Notes: generated by a model not told the origin, from the sequence alone. A DNA stretch of 64,000 bases from Streptomyces filamentosus (GCF_014654895.1 NZ_BNBE01000002.1:1736001-1800000); one strand, 5' to 3'; counted from the first letter of the stretch, positions 34,114 through 42,929 are shown. Numbers and translations: made by a program.

Positions 34114-35733
34114 CTACGGCTCATCCGACGATGTGTCGGCCGGCACCAGTCCGGCGGCACGCAGGTCCGCGGCCAACGTCTCCGCCTCCGAAGGGGAACG
34201 CTCCTCCGGTGGCGGAGACGCCTGCGACTTGCCGGCCGCGAGGATGTCGGACCGGGGCCGGTCCCGCACCTCGGCCGTATGCCGCTCACGCCTGAGCGCG
34301 AAGTCGAGAGCGTCCTCCTCGTCCTCGAACGCGTACTTGCCGACGACCTTCTCCAGAGCGTCGAACAAACCCGCACGGCGCGTCATCGTCCGGTAGCGCC
34401 GCTCTACGCCCAGAAGTTCGCGGATCATCAGGAACTGCTGCTCGTCGTCCCCGCACACCTCGCGCAGGATGCCGACCATCTCGGCGCCGTTCACAGCCAG
34501 GGCGCTGTCCACCGGCGGGTCGGGGTACGGCTCACCGGTCGCGGACCGGTAGATGCCGGGAAGCGAGTCCTCGATCTCGTGCTTGACGTACACCCACTCG
34601 TGCCGGATGACCCGCAACTCCTCCAAGGTGATCAAGGTCAGGTCCCGGACGTACCGCGGCCCGTTCGCCCGGATCCACGTCTGCGCCTCCAGAAGCCGGC
34701 GCAGCCACTCTTCGCGGGCCTGCTGCAGATAGGCGCCGTGCACCAGACGGCCCTTGAACGGATGAAGCCGCCCACTCATCCGCCGGAAGTCCCTCAGATC
34801 CCGGTCATCGTCGACGTCCAGGGCGTTGCGCAGCTCCAGCAGCGGCAGCATCCACTCCTTCTCCGCGTCATTGCTGATCATGGCCTGCATGGACCTGTCC
34901 TCGGAGACCAGCGTGCAGGTCCAGCAGCCGAACCGGCTGTCGCCGCACGAGGGGGTCGTGGAATCGACGACCAGCGGGCACTCGGCGTCCGGAGACGCCC
35001 CCTGGTACATGGTGAGCAAGTCCTTGTTGCTGTGCCCCCACGGATTGGGATGCTGCATGAGCAGCTCCCACACCTCGTCGTTGCTGAGGTCCTCGATCGG
35101 CGAGTACACCAGGGAGTTGGGCAGCGAACCGTTGGGGCTGAGACGGTCGCGCACCCTGCGCTTCTCGTGGCGCGCCATGGTCCGAGCCCGCGCCCGCGAC
35201 TCGGCCTTGCGGGTGCCCAGCACCAAGATGACCTCGCCGAACGCGGCCACCACAGCGCGGATGAACGCATTCGAAGGTTTAATCTTCAATCGTTCTGTGC
35301 ACCACCGGAACTTGGGCCTCGGCGCGGCGTAGCCGCGGCCGATGAGGCACACCCAGAACGAGTCCTCGACCGCCGGCGTCAGCCGGTGCGCCTCGATCGG
35401 CAGGCCCTGCTCTGCGGCTGCCCGCCGCATCGAGTCGAGCGAGGCGTTCACCCAGGCCGCGACCACTGGGTTCTCGACGCCGGTGTCGGTGCTGATGACG
35501 TGCACCACCTTGGTGCGCTCGGCCGGAGGCAGGCCGGCCAGCGCCATCCACACGAGCATCAGGCACAGCGTCGAGTCCTTGCCGCCGCTGTAGCCCACCA
35601 CCCAGGGCACCTGATCCGCCCGGTACAGATCGCGGATCTCTTCGAGGATGCCGGTGAGCCACTGCCCCATGGTCTGGCCGGCGAACGGCGCGGTACGGGT
35701 GGGGGAGAGGCCCAGGAGCACAGGAGGACGCAT
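34114..35733 (-). CDS. dndC: DndC-like phosphorothioation protein (PAPS-reductase/ATP-pyrophosphatase fold)
   Basis: 539 residues from ATG 35733, 7 nt after GAAGG. The PP-loop is VVGYSGGKDSTLCLMLVW. Family signatures are TDTGVENPVVAAWV, GYAAPRPKFRWCTERLKI, LGTRKAESRARA and DSRFGCWTCTLVSED. The cysteines in RWCTERL and FGCWTC are expected to hold the iron-sulphur cluster. DndC activates DNA for sulphur insertion together with DndA/IscS, DndD and DndE. None of these is in the window, so it is an orphan copy or works with distant partners. A hairpin at 35807-35835 separates it from upstream genes. It lacks the island promoter. Confidence 0.9.
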   Translation of the reverse strand: MRPPVLLGLSPTRTAPFAGQTMGQWLTGILEEIRDLYRADQVPWVVGYSGGKDSTLCLMLVWMALAGLPPAERTKVVHVISTDTGVENPVVAAWVNASLDSMRRAAAEQGLPIEAHRLTPAVEDSFWVCLIGRGYAAPRPKFRWCTERLKIKPSNAFIRAVVAAFGEVILVLGTRKAESRARARTMARHEKRRVRDRLSPNGSLPNSLVYSPIEDLSNDEVWELLMQHPNPWGHSNKDLLTMYQGASPDAECPLVVDSTTPSCGDSRFGCWTCTLVSEDRSMQAMISNDAEKEWMLPLLELRNALDVDDDRDLRDFRRMSGRLHPFKGRLVHGAYLQQAREEWLRRLLEAQTWIRANGPRYVRDLTLITLEELRVIRHEWVYVKHEIEDSLPGIYRSATGEPYPDPPVDSALAVNGAEMVGILREVCGDDEQQFLMIRELLGVERRYRTMTRRAGLFDALEKVVGKYAFEDEEDALDFALRRERHTAEVRDRPRSDILAAGKSQASPPPEERSPSEAETLAADLRAAGLVPADTSSDEP

Positions 35734-35806
35734 AAAGAAGCCTTCGTGTAGAAGCCGGCCCGAACAGACTGCCGTTGTCCGTCATGCCGGAGGAGAGTCG
35801 ACGTGG

Positions 35807-35835
35807 GGCCGGGGCGCGAATACAGCGCCCCGGCC
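35807..35835 (-). terminator. strong hairpin terminator
   Basis: An 11-bp perfect stem (35807-35817 with 35825-35835) and a 7-nt loop. It ends the unit 37901-35978 before dndC. Confidence 0.85.
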
Positions 35836-35977
35836 GGGGGAGATCAGCCGTCGTTATGGAGGCGGCGCAGACGCGGGCGCCGAGCGCATCCAGAGATTCC
35901 GGTGCTCGATGTGCGGCCCCACGGTGACGACGTTGCGCTCCGACCGCCGCCGAGCAGTCAGGCGACCGCGATCGTGA

Positions 35978-36700
35978 TCACTCACTCCCCATCTGCGCCA
36001 CCGCGTCCAGGGCGGTACGCATGTCGCGGTACTCCTCTTCGGTCACCTTGCCCGCATCGGCGTAAAAGTCCAGTGACTCGTACAGTCGCACCATCATGTG
36101 GTCGGGTACAGCGAACCCGGGTCCGGCCGTCGCCGTGCGGTGCCCTGTCGCGCTGTGCAGCACGGCGACCACGGTGGCCGCATCACGCGCGCTGGTGATC
36201 TCGATGGACGGGGAGGAGATGAGTCCTTCGTCGCTCGCCCACAGCACGGCGCGGCCTCCCTCCCAGCGGATGTCGGCCACACCGGGGCGCGAGCCGTAGG
36301 AGACGGTGGCCCCGGTGATCTCGGCGGCGAGGGGAGCGAAGTGCCGGATCGCCGCCCGCGTCCGGGCCGTGCGGGCCTCCAGCTCGGTGACCAGCTCCTG
36401 CCAGGCGGGCAGGATGTGAGAGCGGATCTCATCGGCGACCGGCCCCGGGGCCCCGATGACCCCTGATGCCTCTCCGCGGTAGTCCGAGCGCCTGCTCCAG
36501 ACCAGATCTCCCCGCGGGCGGGTCGACACCGTGACCGGAGTGTGCGCCCGTACGGGTGCGGTGGTCCGGATGTCGAATTCGACGCCGGGGCCTTCGAGTA
36601 CGGCGAACGTCGACGAGTCAGCGCTCGCCGCGCGCCACTGCGGCCCCAGGAGGGAAGCGAGTTGGGCGGCGTACTGAAGGGCGTAGCGGGCGACGGGCAC
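35978..36700 (-). CDS. 240-aa hypothetical protein
   Basis: The start at 36700 is GTG or near it. An N-terminal helix (ALQYAAQLASLLGPQW) leads into alternating strands and a long helix (WQELVTELEARTARTRAAI). The C-terminal part (MMVRLYESLDFYADAGKVTEEEYRDM) is helical. Possibly a distant paralogue of the 29507-30310 protein. Third gene of the unit from promoter copy 4. Confidence 0.75.
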   Translation of the reverse strand: MPVARYALQYAAQLASLLGPQWRAASADSSTFAVLEGPGVEFDIRTTAPVRAHTPVTVSTRPRGDLVWSRRSDYRGEASGVIGAPGPVADEIRSHILPAWQELVTELEARTARTRAAIRHFAPLAAEITGATVSYGSRPGVADIRWEGGRAVLWASDEGLISSPSIEITSARDAATVVAVLHSATGHRTATAGPGFAVPDHMMVRLYESLDFYADAGKVTEEEYRDMRTALDAVAQMGSE

Positions 36701-36751
36701 GAGAAGCTCCTGAAGAGGTGAGGCGGTGGGAGGGAGGGGGCGTGAGGGCGG

Positions 36752-37189
36752 CTACTGGTCCTTGAACGGGTGCCAGTGCGCTGCCGCGCGGTGACGGAAG
36801 ACGGCCGCCACGATCGCGGGCCAGTCCGTGTCGAGGTGTTCGCGGGGCGCGATGGGGCGGGCGTCCCAGTTCTGGGCCCCGGTGTCGTCGGCGAGGAATG
36901 CCTCGCGAAGGCATTCGCCGCACACGCCGTCCACTGGGGCGGGGTAGTGCGGGTCGTCCTCGGCTTCGAGGTCGGGGTGAAGCCGTAGGTGACGGGAGGC
37001 CGCCTCGAACAGCAGCCGGGGCCAGTTCACGGCTCCGGCCAGGCGCTGCACGATCGCTGCCGCGCCGTTGCGCATCTCGTGGTACGCGCTGGTGGGCATG
37101 GATTCGCATTCGCGAGTCAGGCCGTTCCAGCGCTGGTTGCCGAGCGCGTCCTGGGTCAGGACGCGCACGGCCGCTTCGTAGTTGGGCAT
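36752..37189 (-). CDS. 145-aa hypothetical with CxxC pair
   Basis: ATG 37189, 34 nt after the GNAT stop. Helical, with one CGEC motif at mid-protein (GVCGECLREAF) and a His-rich end (FRHRAAAHWHPFKDQ) that could give a zinc site. Function unknown. Confidence 0.7.
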   Translation of the reverse strand: MPNYEAAVRVLTQDALGNQRWNGLTRECESMPTSAYHEMRNGAAAIVQRLAGAVNWPRLLFEAASRHLRLHPDLEAEDDPHYPAPVDGVCGECLREAFLADDTGAQNWDARPIAPREHLDTDWPAIVAAVFRHRAAAHWHPFKDQ

Positions 37190-37223
37190 GGGGTGGCTCT
37201 CGGAGGCGGTAGGAACGGCGAGG

Positions 37224-37901
37224 TCAGTAGCACAGCCCGGCGCCGTCGAACCAGGCGTGCTCGGGCACCTGGCTGCCGGGCAGGACACCGGAGACGACGG
37301 GCGCGGGCGCGAACGCGACGTCGGCCAGGCGGACGTCGGGGGACAGAGGCTTGAGCGCGGTGAGCATGTCGAGGAAGTCCTGCCCGATGAGGGGGTGCGG
37401 GCTGGGGAGATTCATCATGAGCGCCGGGTGCGACACGTAGCCCAGCCGCTCGTAGTAGGTGGCCAGCGACGGGGCGTGGATGAGCATGGACAGGCCCCAG
37501 CCGAGTGCTCGGTAGCGCTGCTCGGCCTGGCGGATCAGCGCCCGGCCGAGTCCGCGTCCGCGATAGCGCGGTGCGACAGCCACCCCGTGGATCATGATGA
37601 TCCGGTGCACCAGGTCCAGCATCAGCGAGGAGTTCTGCAGCCCGGGATGCGCCATGAGCCACTGCGGCGGGCCGGCCACCAGTGCGCCGACGGCCTTGCC
37701 GCGCCGGTCCTCGGCGATGAGACAGAGGTCGAGCTGGTGGGACAGGGGCGGTTCCGGCGGGAGGCTCAGGGTGCGCCGGACCGCGTGGAACGGCGAGGGG
37801 TCGTCGGGATCGGCGTGACGGATCAGGTCCATGAAGACCTCCACATCGCGCTGGCCCGCGTCGCGGAGGCGGAACGGGGAACGGGAGCGTCGAGAAGACA
37901 A
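37224..37901 (-). CDS. GNAT acetyltransferase with conserved C-terminal extension
   Basis: TTG 37901, 7 nt after AGGA, is chosen over upstream in-frame codons because the promoter (-10 at 37992-37987) lies inside them. The GNAT core has GVAVAPRYRGRGLGRALIRQ (acetyl-CoA loop) and LATYYERLGYV. The ~60 residues beyond the fold (LKPLSPDVRL, then APAPVVSGVLPGSQVP) recur in the GNAT at 53703-54359, so the two are paralogues of one family with a specific C-terminal tail. Substrate unknown. Confidence 0.85.
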   Translation of the reverse strand: MSSRRSRSPFRLRDAGQRDVEVFMDLIRHADPDDPSPFHAVRRTLSLPPEPPLSHQLDLCLIAEDRRGKAVGALVAGPPQWLMAHPGLQNSSLMLDLVHRIIMIHGVAVAPRYRGRGLGRALIRQAEQRYRALGWGLSMLIHAPSLATYYERLGYVSHPALMMNLPSPHPLIGQDFLDMLTALKPLSPDVRLADVAFAPAPVVSGVLPGSQVPEHAWFDGAGLCY

Positions 37902-37986
37902 TGCGGTGTCCTGAGAAGTGGCAGCGAAGCGGGCGCGGTGTGGCACCGGGAGAGACGGTGCGACCGATGCCGCAACCGACACCTCA

Positions 37987-38015
37987 ATTCTACTGCGGTA
38001 AATCCAATTATGCAA
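37987..38015 (-). promoter_or_regulatory. conserved island promoter, copy 4
   Basis: -35 TTGCAT (38015-38010), a 17-bp spacer starting AATTGGATTTA, and -10 TAGAAT (37992-37987). The -35 begins on the base after the RNA ligase stop codon. Leader ~79 nt to the TTG at 37901. Confidence 0.9.
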
Positions 38016-38639
38016 TCAGTGATTGGTCGGCCATCGCGCACCGGTCCGCACATGACCGCTGCGGACCCACTTGGCCACCCGCCCGGCGAACTCCCCTCGC
38101 GCGAAGCCCTGCGCGTCGCGCACCACGAACCCCTCGTCCCGCTCGACGTCCGTGCGCTGGTCGAAGGCTTCGCGTAGGCGGTGCGGCTCGTCCGGCCGCG
38201 GTCCGCGGGCGAGCAGCGGGACGGTGGGCAGACCGAGCATGTCCGCCCAGGCCACCGTCTCGTCCCACGGCAGGCAGACGTCGCCGTCCCACACCGAGAA
38301 CACCATGAACGGCGGGAGCTCCCGCTCGTAGACGATCGAATGCGCAACCGTCAGGTCCTCACCGCACACCCGCACTCCCTGAGGGATCAGCGGACACACC
38401 GCTGCGGCGAAGGCCCGCATCCGGCTCTGCCACGGCCGGCTGCGCCCGGTGGAGGAACGCCCGTACATCCCGCCCGCGTGCAACGTCGTGTTCGCCCCGT
38501 CCATCTTGAGCGTGGCGACGAGCTCGCGCCCCGGCTCGGGAACGAAACGCGACCAGTCGCACCAGACGTCGTCGTCCGTCGCCCCCGGAGACCCCGGCAG
38601 ATGAGGCGTACGCGGATACCTCGGCAGACCGGCGGTCAC
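38016..38639 (-). CDS. RNA ligase (Rnl2-like nucleotidyltransferase)
   Basis: 207 residues; GTG 38639 overlaps the upstream stop (GTGA). Ligase motifs: I, ATLKMDGANTTLH (nucleotidyl-Lys in KMDG); III, PFMVFSVWDG; IV, DEGFVVRD; V, VAKWVRS. This set and the short length fit the Rnl2/RNA-ligase family that seals nicks or ends in RNA using ATP. It has no C-terminal domain like T4 Rnl2. It ends an ~11-gene unit. Phages use such enzymes to repair cut tRNAs. Confidence 0.85.
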   Translation of the reverse strand: MTAGLPRYPRTPHLPGSPGATDDDVWCDWSRFVPEPGRELVATLKMDGANTTLHAGGMYGRSSTGRSRPWQSRMRAFAAAVCPLIPQGVRVCGEDLTVAHSIVYERELPPFMVFSVWDGDVCLPWDETVAWADMLGLPTVPLLARGPRPDEPHRLREAFDQRTDVERDEGFVVRDAQGFARGEFAGRVAKWVRSGHVRTGARWPTNH

Positions 38640-39043
38640 AGCGTGACCTCCCAGTCACCCGGGCAGCCTCGCTCACGGGCGAGGGAGTACAGCAGCGCGC
38701 GGTGAAAGTCGGTGAGGTCGCCGGAGCGCCACAGCCCGCCGACGCGGCCCGCGCCGAGCACGACGACGGGCCCGCGCAGCGGCCGGGCCAGGACCTGCCC
38801 GGTCGCGCGGCGAACGAAGGCGGTGGCCAGCTCGTTGGCCGGCAACGCCGTGCCGGAATCCGTGGCCGCCCGGCAGATCACTCGCAGGGCCGTGCCGTCG
38901 GCTGCCGCATACCGCACGAAGTGCGGTTCACCGCCCAGTTCGCCGTGCAGCACCGCCCTCTTCAGGGCCCAGGGGCCGGGTACGGCAGTGTTCATCGTCG
39001 TGGAGTCGGCGTCGATGCGGACTCCGGACCGAGTGGCAGTCAC
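38636..39043 (-). CDS. 135-aa hypothetical coupled to RNA ligase
   Basis: GTG 39043, 8 nt after AAGGAG. Mixed alpha/beta: TVPG-type start, LRVICRAATDSG, FVRRATGQVLARPLRGPVVV and a Trp-containing C-terminus. Stop-start overlap with the ligase gene suggests joint function, for example a cofactor or substrate-binding partner. No family recognised. Confidence 0.7.
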   Translation of the reverse strand: MTATRSGVRIDADSTTMNTAVPGPWALKRAVLHGELGGEPHFVRYAAADGTALRVICRAATDSGTALPANELATAFVRRATGQVLARPLRGPVVVLGAGRVGGLWRSGDLTDFHRALLYSLARERGCPGDWEVTL

Positions 39044-39164
39044 GAGGGGTCTCCTTGAGGGTGATGGTGGTGTCGGAGCGGCGGTCAGACCGGGCCTGAC
39101 CGCCGCGAGCGGGAGCGCCCAGGGCCGAAGCGACGACACGGGCGGGGTTCTCGGGGCGCTGGCC

Positions 39165-39521
39165 CTACTGCGTGGAACACAGCCGTTCGTCCCAGCAGCA
39201 GGCATCGCCGACCCAGCCGCCGCCGTGCCGGTGCGCGGTGGCCAGCAAGACGTTCTGCCGGCAGAACCTGCAGCTCGCCACCTCGGCGTCGATGTCGTGC
39301 TCCGCGAGGGTGTCGGCGATCTGTTCGTCCGTGGGGTAGCTGTCGAAGGACTCGTCCTCGGTGAGCACAGTGCTGTCACTGACGCGCACCAGGTCGAACG
39401 ACCCGCCGACATCGCCGTTCCAGACCAGTTCCAGGACGGCGTACTGCTCCCCGAGCACGGTGAACGGTGCGTGGCCGATTTCACGGATCACGATGCTTCC
39501 GGGGCGCGAGGAGTTTCCCAT
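39165..39521 (-). CDS. 118-aa protein with C-terminal zinc-binding cysteines
   Basis: ATG 39521, 8 nt after GGAAGG. The N-terminal half is beta-rich (VIREIGHAPFTVLGEQ, AVLELVWNGDVGG). The C-terminus holds CRFC, then GDACCWDERLC, a likely zinc knuckle. Its 5' end overlaps the upstream gene by 41 bp. Confidence 0.7.
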   Translation of the reverse strand: MGNSSRPGSIVIREIGHAPFTVLGEQYAVLELVWNGDVGGSFDLVRVSDSTVLTEDESFDSYPTDEQIADTLAEHDIDAEVASCRFCRQNVLLATAHRHGGGWVGDACCWDERLCSTQ

Positions 39522-39906
39522 GATGATGGCGACCTTCCGATTTCTTCCTGGCGGGCGGTGGGGTGTGGCCGGGCGTGCCGGCCCAGGGGCTTCTGACCAC
39601 GCGGCCGCGGGGGGTGAGCGCCCACACCTCATCCGGTGCCTCGTCCTGCTGGGGAACGGGCTGCGCTGCCGTGCGTTTCCACACGAGCAGGCAGGCACTG
39701 TGATCGGTGTCGGGGAAGTCCGCGGTAGGCCGGTCCGCCAGAGCGACAGCGCGGTTCACGCCGTCGTAGTACGTCGGGCCGTGCTGCCTGCGCACACGCT
39801 GCTTGAGGGCCCATTCGGGGACGGCCTGGTTCGGGGCGAATTCCAAGGGATCGAGGCGCACCGGGCGCTTTTCGCGTGAGGGGATGAAGGTGAAGTAGAC
39901 GGTCAT
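39481..39906 (-). CDS. 141-aa hypothetical protein
   Basis: ATG 39906 (MTVYFTFIPSREKRPV). An N-terminal beta-strand is followed by LEFAPNQAVPEWALKQRVRR. The last ~35 residues are Arg/Pro/His-rich and overlap the next gene, so the true functional part is probably the first 110 residues. Function unknown. Confidence 0.6.
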   Translation of the reverse strand: MTVYFTFIPSREKRPVRLDPLEFAPNQAVPEWALKQRVRRQHGPTYYDGVNRAVALADRPTADFPDTDHSACLLVWKRTAAQPVPQQDEAPDEVWALTPRGRVVRSPWAGTPGHTPPPARKKSEGRHHHGKLLAPRKHRDP

Positions 39907-39964
39907 GGGTCCGGATTCATCACGGGTGCGGAATGCGGTGGTAGGGACGGGGCGGGCGGCCGGC

Positions 39965-40447
39965 TCAGAAGAGGCTCTCCTGGCCCGCTGCCTCAAGGAC
40001 TTCTGCGCGGGAGGGGGTCGGTGCCTTTGCGGGCGGTGGCGGTTCGAGGGCTCGGCGGGCCTGCAGCTCGTCCGCGTTCGCCCGTCGGACCATCACCTCG
40101 TGCTCGTCGAGCCCTTCGAGGTCCTCCACCGTGTAGCCGACCGAGGGCTGTTCCAGGTGGGCCCCGAGCCTGGCCAGCAGCGCGCTCCAGTCCGGACCGT
40201 ACGCGCCGAGCACCGAAACGACGGCGCCGGACGGGTGCGCGGTGTCCCGGAGTGTGAAGCCGGCCGGCTGGGCGGAGGTAGGCAGCCCCTTCACCTCGTA
40301 CGCGGACAGCCGGTCGACGTCCAGAGCTGCCAGTGCCCGCGCAACCGTGTGACTGCGGGTGGGGCGCACAGCTACGCCCTGCGGCGTCGCTCCGGGCCTG
40401 CCGGGGGATCGCCCCGCGGTCGGCGAACTGCCAGGGTCTCGTGCCAT
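39965..40447 (-). CDS. 160-aa hypothetical protein
   Basis: ATG 40447, 8 nt after GGAG. A disordered N-terminus (~40 residues) precedes an alpha/beta domain (GAVVSVLGAYGPDWSALLAR; VEDLEGLDEHEVMVRRAN). The C-terminal ~25 residues are Pro/Ala/Glu-rich. Part of the long unit from promoter copy 3. Confidence 0.65.
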   Translation of the reverse strand: MARDPGSSPTAGRSPGRPGATPQGVAVRPTRSHTVARALAALDVDRLSAYEVKGLPTSAQPAGFTLRDTAHPSGAVVSVLGAYGPDWSALLARLGAHLEQPSVGYTVEDLEGLDEHEVMVRRANADELQARRALEPPPPAKAPTPSRAEVLEAAGQESLF

Positions 40448-40538
40448 GTGGGTTCTCCAGATATTCGCGAGAGAGGTGGGCGCGAAAGGCGCCCGCCTCG
40501 TGCCGTGGCGCGGGCCCGCCCTGCGGCCCCGTGCCGCA

Positions 40539-40949
40539 TCACCGGGCCTGGGTCGCGCCCATGTCGGCGGCCGGACGGGTGGAACCTGGGCAGCCTTCGT
40601 GCTCCGCCGTACAGGCGTGGACGCCCAGAATCATGACGCCACCCTCCGCGGTGGCCAGGACGGCAAGGGCCTTGGCCAGCGCGACTCGGGCTGACTTCTG
40701 ATGGGTTCCACCGAACTGCAGATCGTCCCCGTGCTCCGCGATCATGTCGATGAGCTCTTCGCGTAGCGCATCGATCCGTTCCGCCGACATACGGCTCTGT
40801 TCCTGGATGGCGAGAGGGACAAGGAAGCACAGGAAGTCGGCCAGTCCGCTCCGCAGACGAGGGTTCGGCAGAAGGGCGCGGTACGCCTCGTCGGTCTCAT
40901 CACCGACGCGGACTACCCGCCCGAAGGGGCCATGGGCCTTAGAGGACAC
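40539..40949 (-). CDS. 136-aa helical hypothetical protein
   Basis: GTG 40949, 6 nt after GGAGG. Mostly helical: LADFLCFLVPLAIQEQSRMS, IDALREELIDMIAEHGDDL and ARVALAKALAVLATAEGG. A C-terminal CTAEHEGC may bind metal. Its start overlaps the 3' end of the upstream 85-aa gene. Confidence 0.65.
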   Translation of the reverse strand: MSSKAHGPFGRVVRVGDETDEAYRALLPNPRLRSGLADFLCFLVPLAIQEQSRMSAERIDALREELIDMIAEHGDDLQFGGTHQKSARVALAKALAVLATAEGGVMILGVHACTAEHEGCPGSTRPAADMGATQAR

Positions 40950-41196
40950 GGGTGGCCTCCGCTCCGGCGGCGAGGACCTGGACGTCCAGGACGTCGAGCA
41001 CTTCCGCCCGTCGGTGATGATCGATGGTGTCGGGCGTGCACGCGGCGTCGAGAACGCCCGGCCCAAGCTCCTCAAGGAGGCGCTGGGCCTCGGCGCGGCT
41101 CGGCGCACGGTCGCCGGGCACTCGTACGGCGAGCGAGACGTCGTGTACGGCGACAACGACAGCTTTCGCCCGGACAGTGATGCTCTGGTGGGTCAT
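40939..41196 (-). CDS. 85-aa hypothetical protein
   Basis: ATG 41196. Begins with a hydrophobic beta segment (ITVRAKAVVVAVHDVSLAV) and is otherwise acidic. Overlaps the next gene by 11 bp. Ribosome binding site weak. Function unknown. Confidence 0.55.
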   Translation of the reverse strand: MTHQSITVRAKAVVVAVHDVSLAVRVPGDRAPSRAEAQRLLEELGPGVLDAACTPDTIDHHRRAEVLDVLDVQVLAAGAEATRVL

Positions 41197-41346
41197 GTGG
41201 CTCTGGTGTGAGTACGGGGCGCCGGGATCGCGGCACCGGAAGGCGGTTCGGGCAGGGGCTTCATGCCGCGACACAGGGGCGTGGCTGCATGGAGGGCGCA
41301 AGGCCGTTGGTCGGTGAGCGGTTGCCGCCGCATGCGGCGGCCTGGT

Positions 41347-42048
41347 TCAGGTGGGCAGGGGGGTGCCGTACGGACGCAGCAGCCGGGGGCCGAAAACGTC
41401 CTTGAGGTCCCACTGCTCCGGATGCGCGGAGTCCGACAAGAGCATGCACAGCACGTGCTCGGGATCGTTTCCGAGGACGGGGTGCCCGTACAGATGGAGC
41501 TGCTCGGGGTAGTCGTCGAGCACGAGGCCTGCGGCGCGCATCGGCTGCATGAGGCCGGCCAGGTCCTGCCCGGTCCGCGGGAGTCGTGCATCCCGCCAGG
41601 CGCGGGCGATCTCGCGGTGACGGCCTGCGTCGGGGACGGGAAGCAGATCGTGGAAGGTGTGAAGGACCGTGCCGTCGGCGGCGCGGACGCTGTGCAGTTC
41701 CAGGTCACGGCCGGTCTCGGCGTCGTAGCTGTCGTCGACGTGAAACACCAGATAGGCGGCGCCGGGGATCTGGGCGCGCAGCGTGTCGGCGATCAGGAGG
41801 GAAAGCCCTTGTGCGTCGTCCTGCTGATCCTTCTGGGCCTGGCGCCAGTCGATGGGGTCGACGTAGCCCCCGGTGTCTTCGGAGAGGGCATCGCGCAGAC
41901 GGCGCACCGCGCGTACGGCGCGGCCCTGCAGCGCGCTCAGCGCGACGGGTGAGGCGTCGCGGTACGCGTCGAGGGGGCCGTTCTCATCGAGGAGACCGAG
42001 GGCGGCTCGGACATCGTTGAGAAGGCGCTTCGGCGGGTTCGCGGGCAT
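41347..42048 (-). CDS. 233-aa hypothetical protein
   Basis: ATG 42048. Helical N-terminal ~90 residues (LNDVRAALGLLDENG; GRAVRAVRRLRDALSE), then an alpha/beta part with YLVFHVDDSYDAETGRDL and a final HVLCMLLSDSAHPEQW segment. No motif known to me. Composition is clearly coding. Confidence 0.75.
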   Translation of the reverse strand: MPANPPKRLLNDVRAALGLLDENGPLDAYRDASPVALSALQGRAVRAVRRLRDALSEDTGGYVDPIDWRQAQKDQQDDAQGLSLLIADTLRAQIPGAAYLVFHVDDSYDAETGRDLELHSVRAADGTVLHTFHDLLPVPDAGRHREIARAWRDARLPRTGQDLAGLMQPMRAAGLVLDDYPEQLHLYGHPVLGNDPEHVLCMLLSDSAHPEQWDLKDVFGPRLLRPYGTPLPT

Positions 42049-42115
42049 GGGGATGCTGTTCCGTTCGTGCGGTGACCCGTCGGTGACGGGCGGGGCGGGG
42101 CGGGGCGTTGCAAGA

Positions 42116-42304
42116 TCAGGCGAGGTCGGGCGGGCGTCGGCTCAGGAGTGCGGCGTGGGCACGTGCGTCCTCAGCGGTGTAGCCGCTGTCGCAGTTCGGG
42201 CGGCAGTACGCACTGGGCGGGGCACCGCATCCTTCACAGGTGTCGTCGAACTCGGAGGCAAGGAAGGGCCGCTGCGGACTTCGTGGGCCGTCGTGAGTGC
42301 GCAC
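42116..42304 (-). CDS. 62-aa zinc-knuckle protein
   Basis: GTG 42304. The spacing CEGCGAPPSAYCRPNC (C-x2-C-x8-C-x3-C) predicts one zinc site; the rest is polar. Such small knuckles occur repeatedly in this unit. Confidence 0.6.
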   Translation of the reverse strand: MRTHDGPRSPQRPFLASEFDDTCEGCGAPPSAYCRPNCDSGYTAEDARAHAALLSRRPPDLA

Positions 42305-42316
42305 TGTCTGATCCGT

Positions 42317-42583
42317 TCAGTTCATGGAGGTATGGCGGTGCTGCGGAGGGCGCGGCCTCGACGAGCCGGCGCGCGGACCCATGCACCCGGCGTGCCGGCA
42401 GAACCGGCTGGGGTCTGCGTCATCGGCCAGAGTCAGCGACGTGGTCTCCAGCCGTTGGGCGCGCCCGCATCCGGCCCAGGGAGCGGGGCCACTGCGGTAG
42501 ACGACGGCGCGGTGCAGTTTGCCGCCCGGCGCCGCCTCGCCGACGACCGGCCCCCGTCCGTCGATGAGGTAGGCGGAACTCAC
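42317..42583 (-). CDS. 88-aa hypothetical with Cys/His cluster
   Basis: GTG 42583 overlaps the stop of the 59-aa gene (GTGA). A beta-rich opening (SSAYLIDGRGPVVGEAA), then GCGRA and FCRHAGCMG, possibly a zinc site. Function unknown. Confidence 0.6.
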   Translation of the reverse strand: MSSAYLIDGRGPVVGEAAPGGKLHRAVVYRSGPAPWAGCGRAQRLETTSLTLADDADPSRFCRHAGCMGPRAGSSRPRPPQHRHTSMN

Positions 42584-42759
42584 TCCTCGATCTCCGTGCG
42601 GTCCTCGCGGATCTCGGCAGCGGCGAGGCGCTCGTCGGCACGCTTGGCCATACGGCGGGCGTTGCGGCGCTGGTTGCGCCGGTTCGCACCGCGACGTCGC
42701 GGGAAGGGCCGGGTCTCGTCGTGAAACCAGGGTCCGGTCCGGTAGTTGAGTACGGCCAA
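42580..42759 (-). CDS. 59-aa basic helical protein, first gene of long unit
   Basis: TTG 42759, 5 nt after GGAG. The product has an N-terminal aromatic segment (NYRTGPWFHDE), a basic stretch of repeated Arg/Asn pairs (RRRGANRRNQRRNARR) and an acidic C-terminal helix. It may bind nucleic acid. It is translationally coupled to the next gene and follows promoter copy 3 with a ~165-nt leader. Confidence 0.65.
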   Translation of the reverse strand: MAVLNYRTGPWFHDETRPFPRRRGANRRNQRRNARRMAKRADERLAAAEIREDRTEIEE

Positions 42760-42929
42760 GGCTGCTCCAGTCCAGAGTCAAAAGGGGCCCGCCACCCCGC
42801 ACCTTGAGGTCTCTGGGGTGGCGGTCATCGATCCCGCGGGGGTGCGGGCCGGTGTGCCGCGTCCCGCATCGGCAAGGGCGGGATCGGCGAGGAGCGCTGA
42901 CGTGGTGCCGCGCCCCGATTGCTAACTAC

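Noticed and set aside
34279..35751. Rightward 490-codon frame opposite dndC
   Set aside because: Mirror frame of an unmistakable DndC coding sequence.
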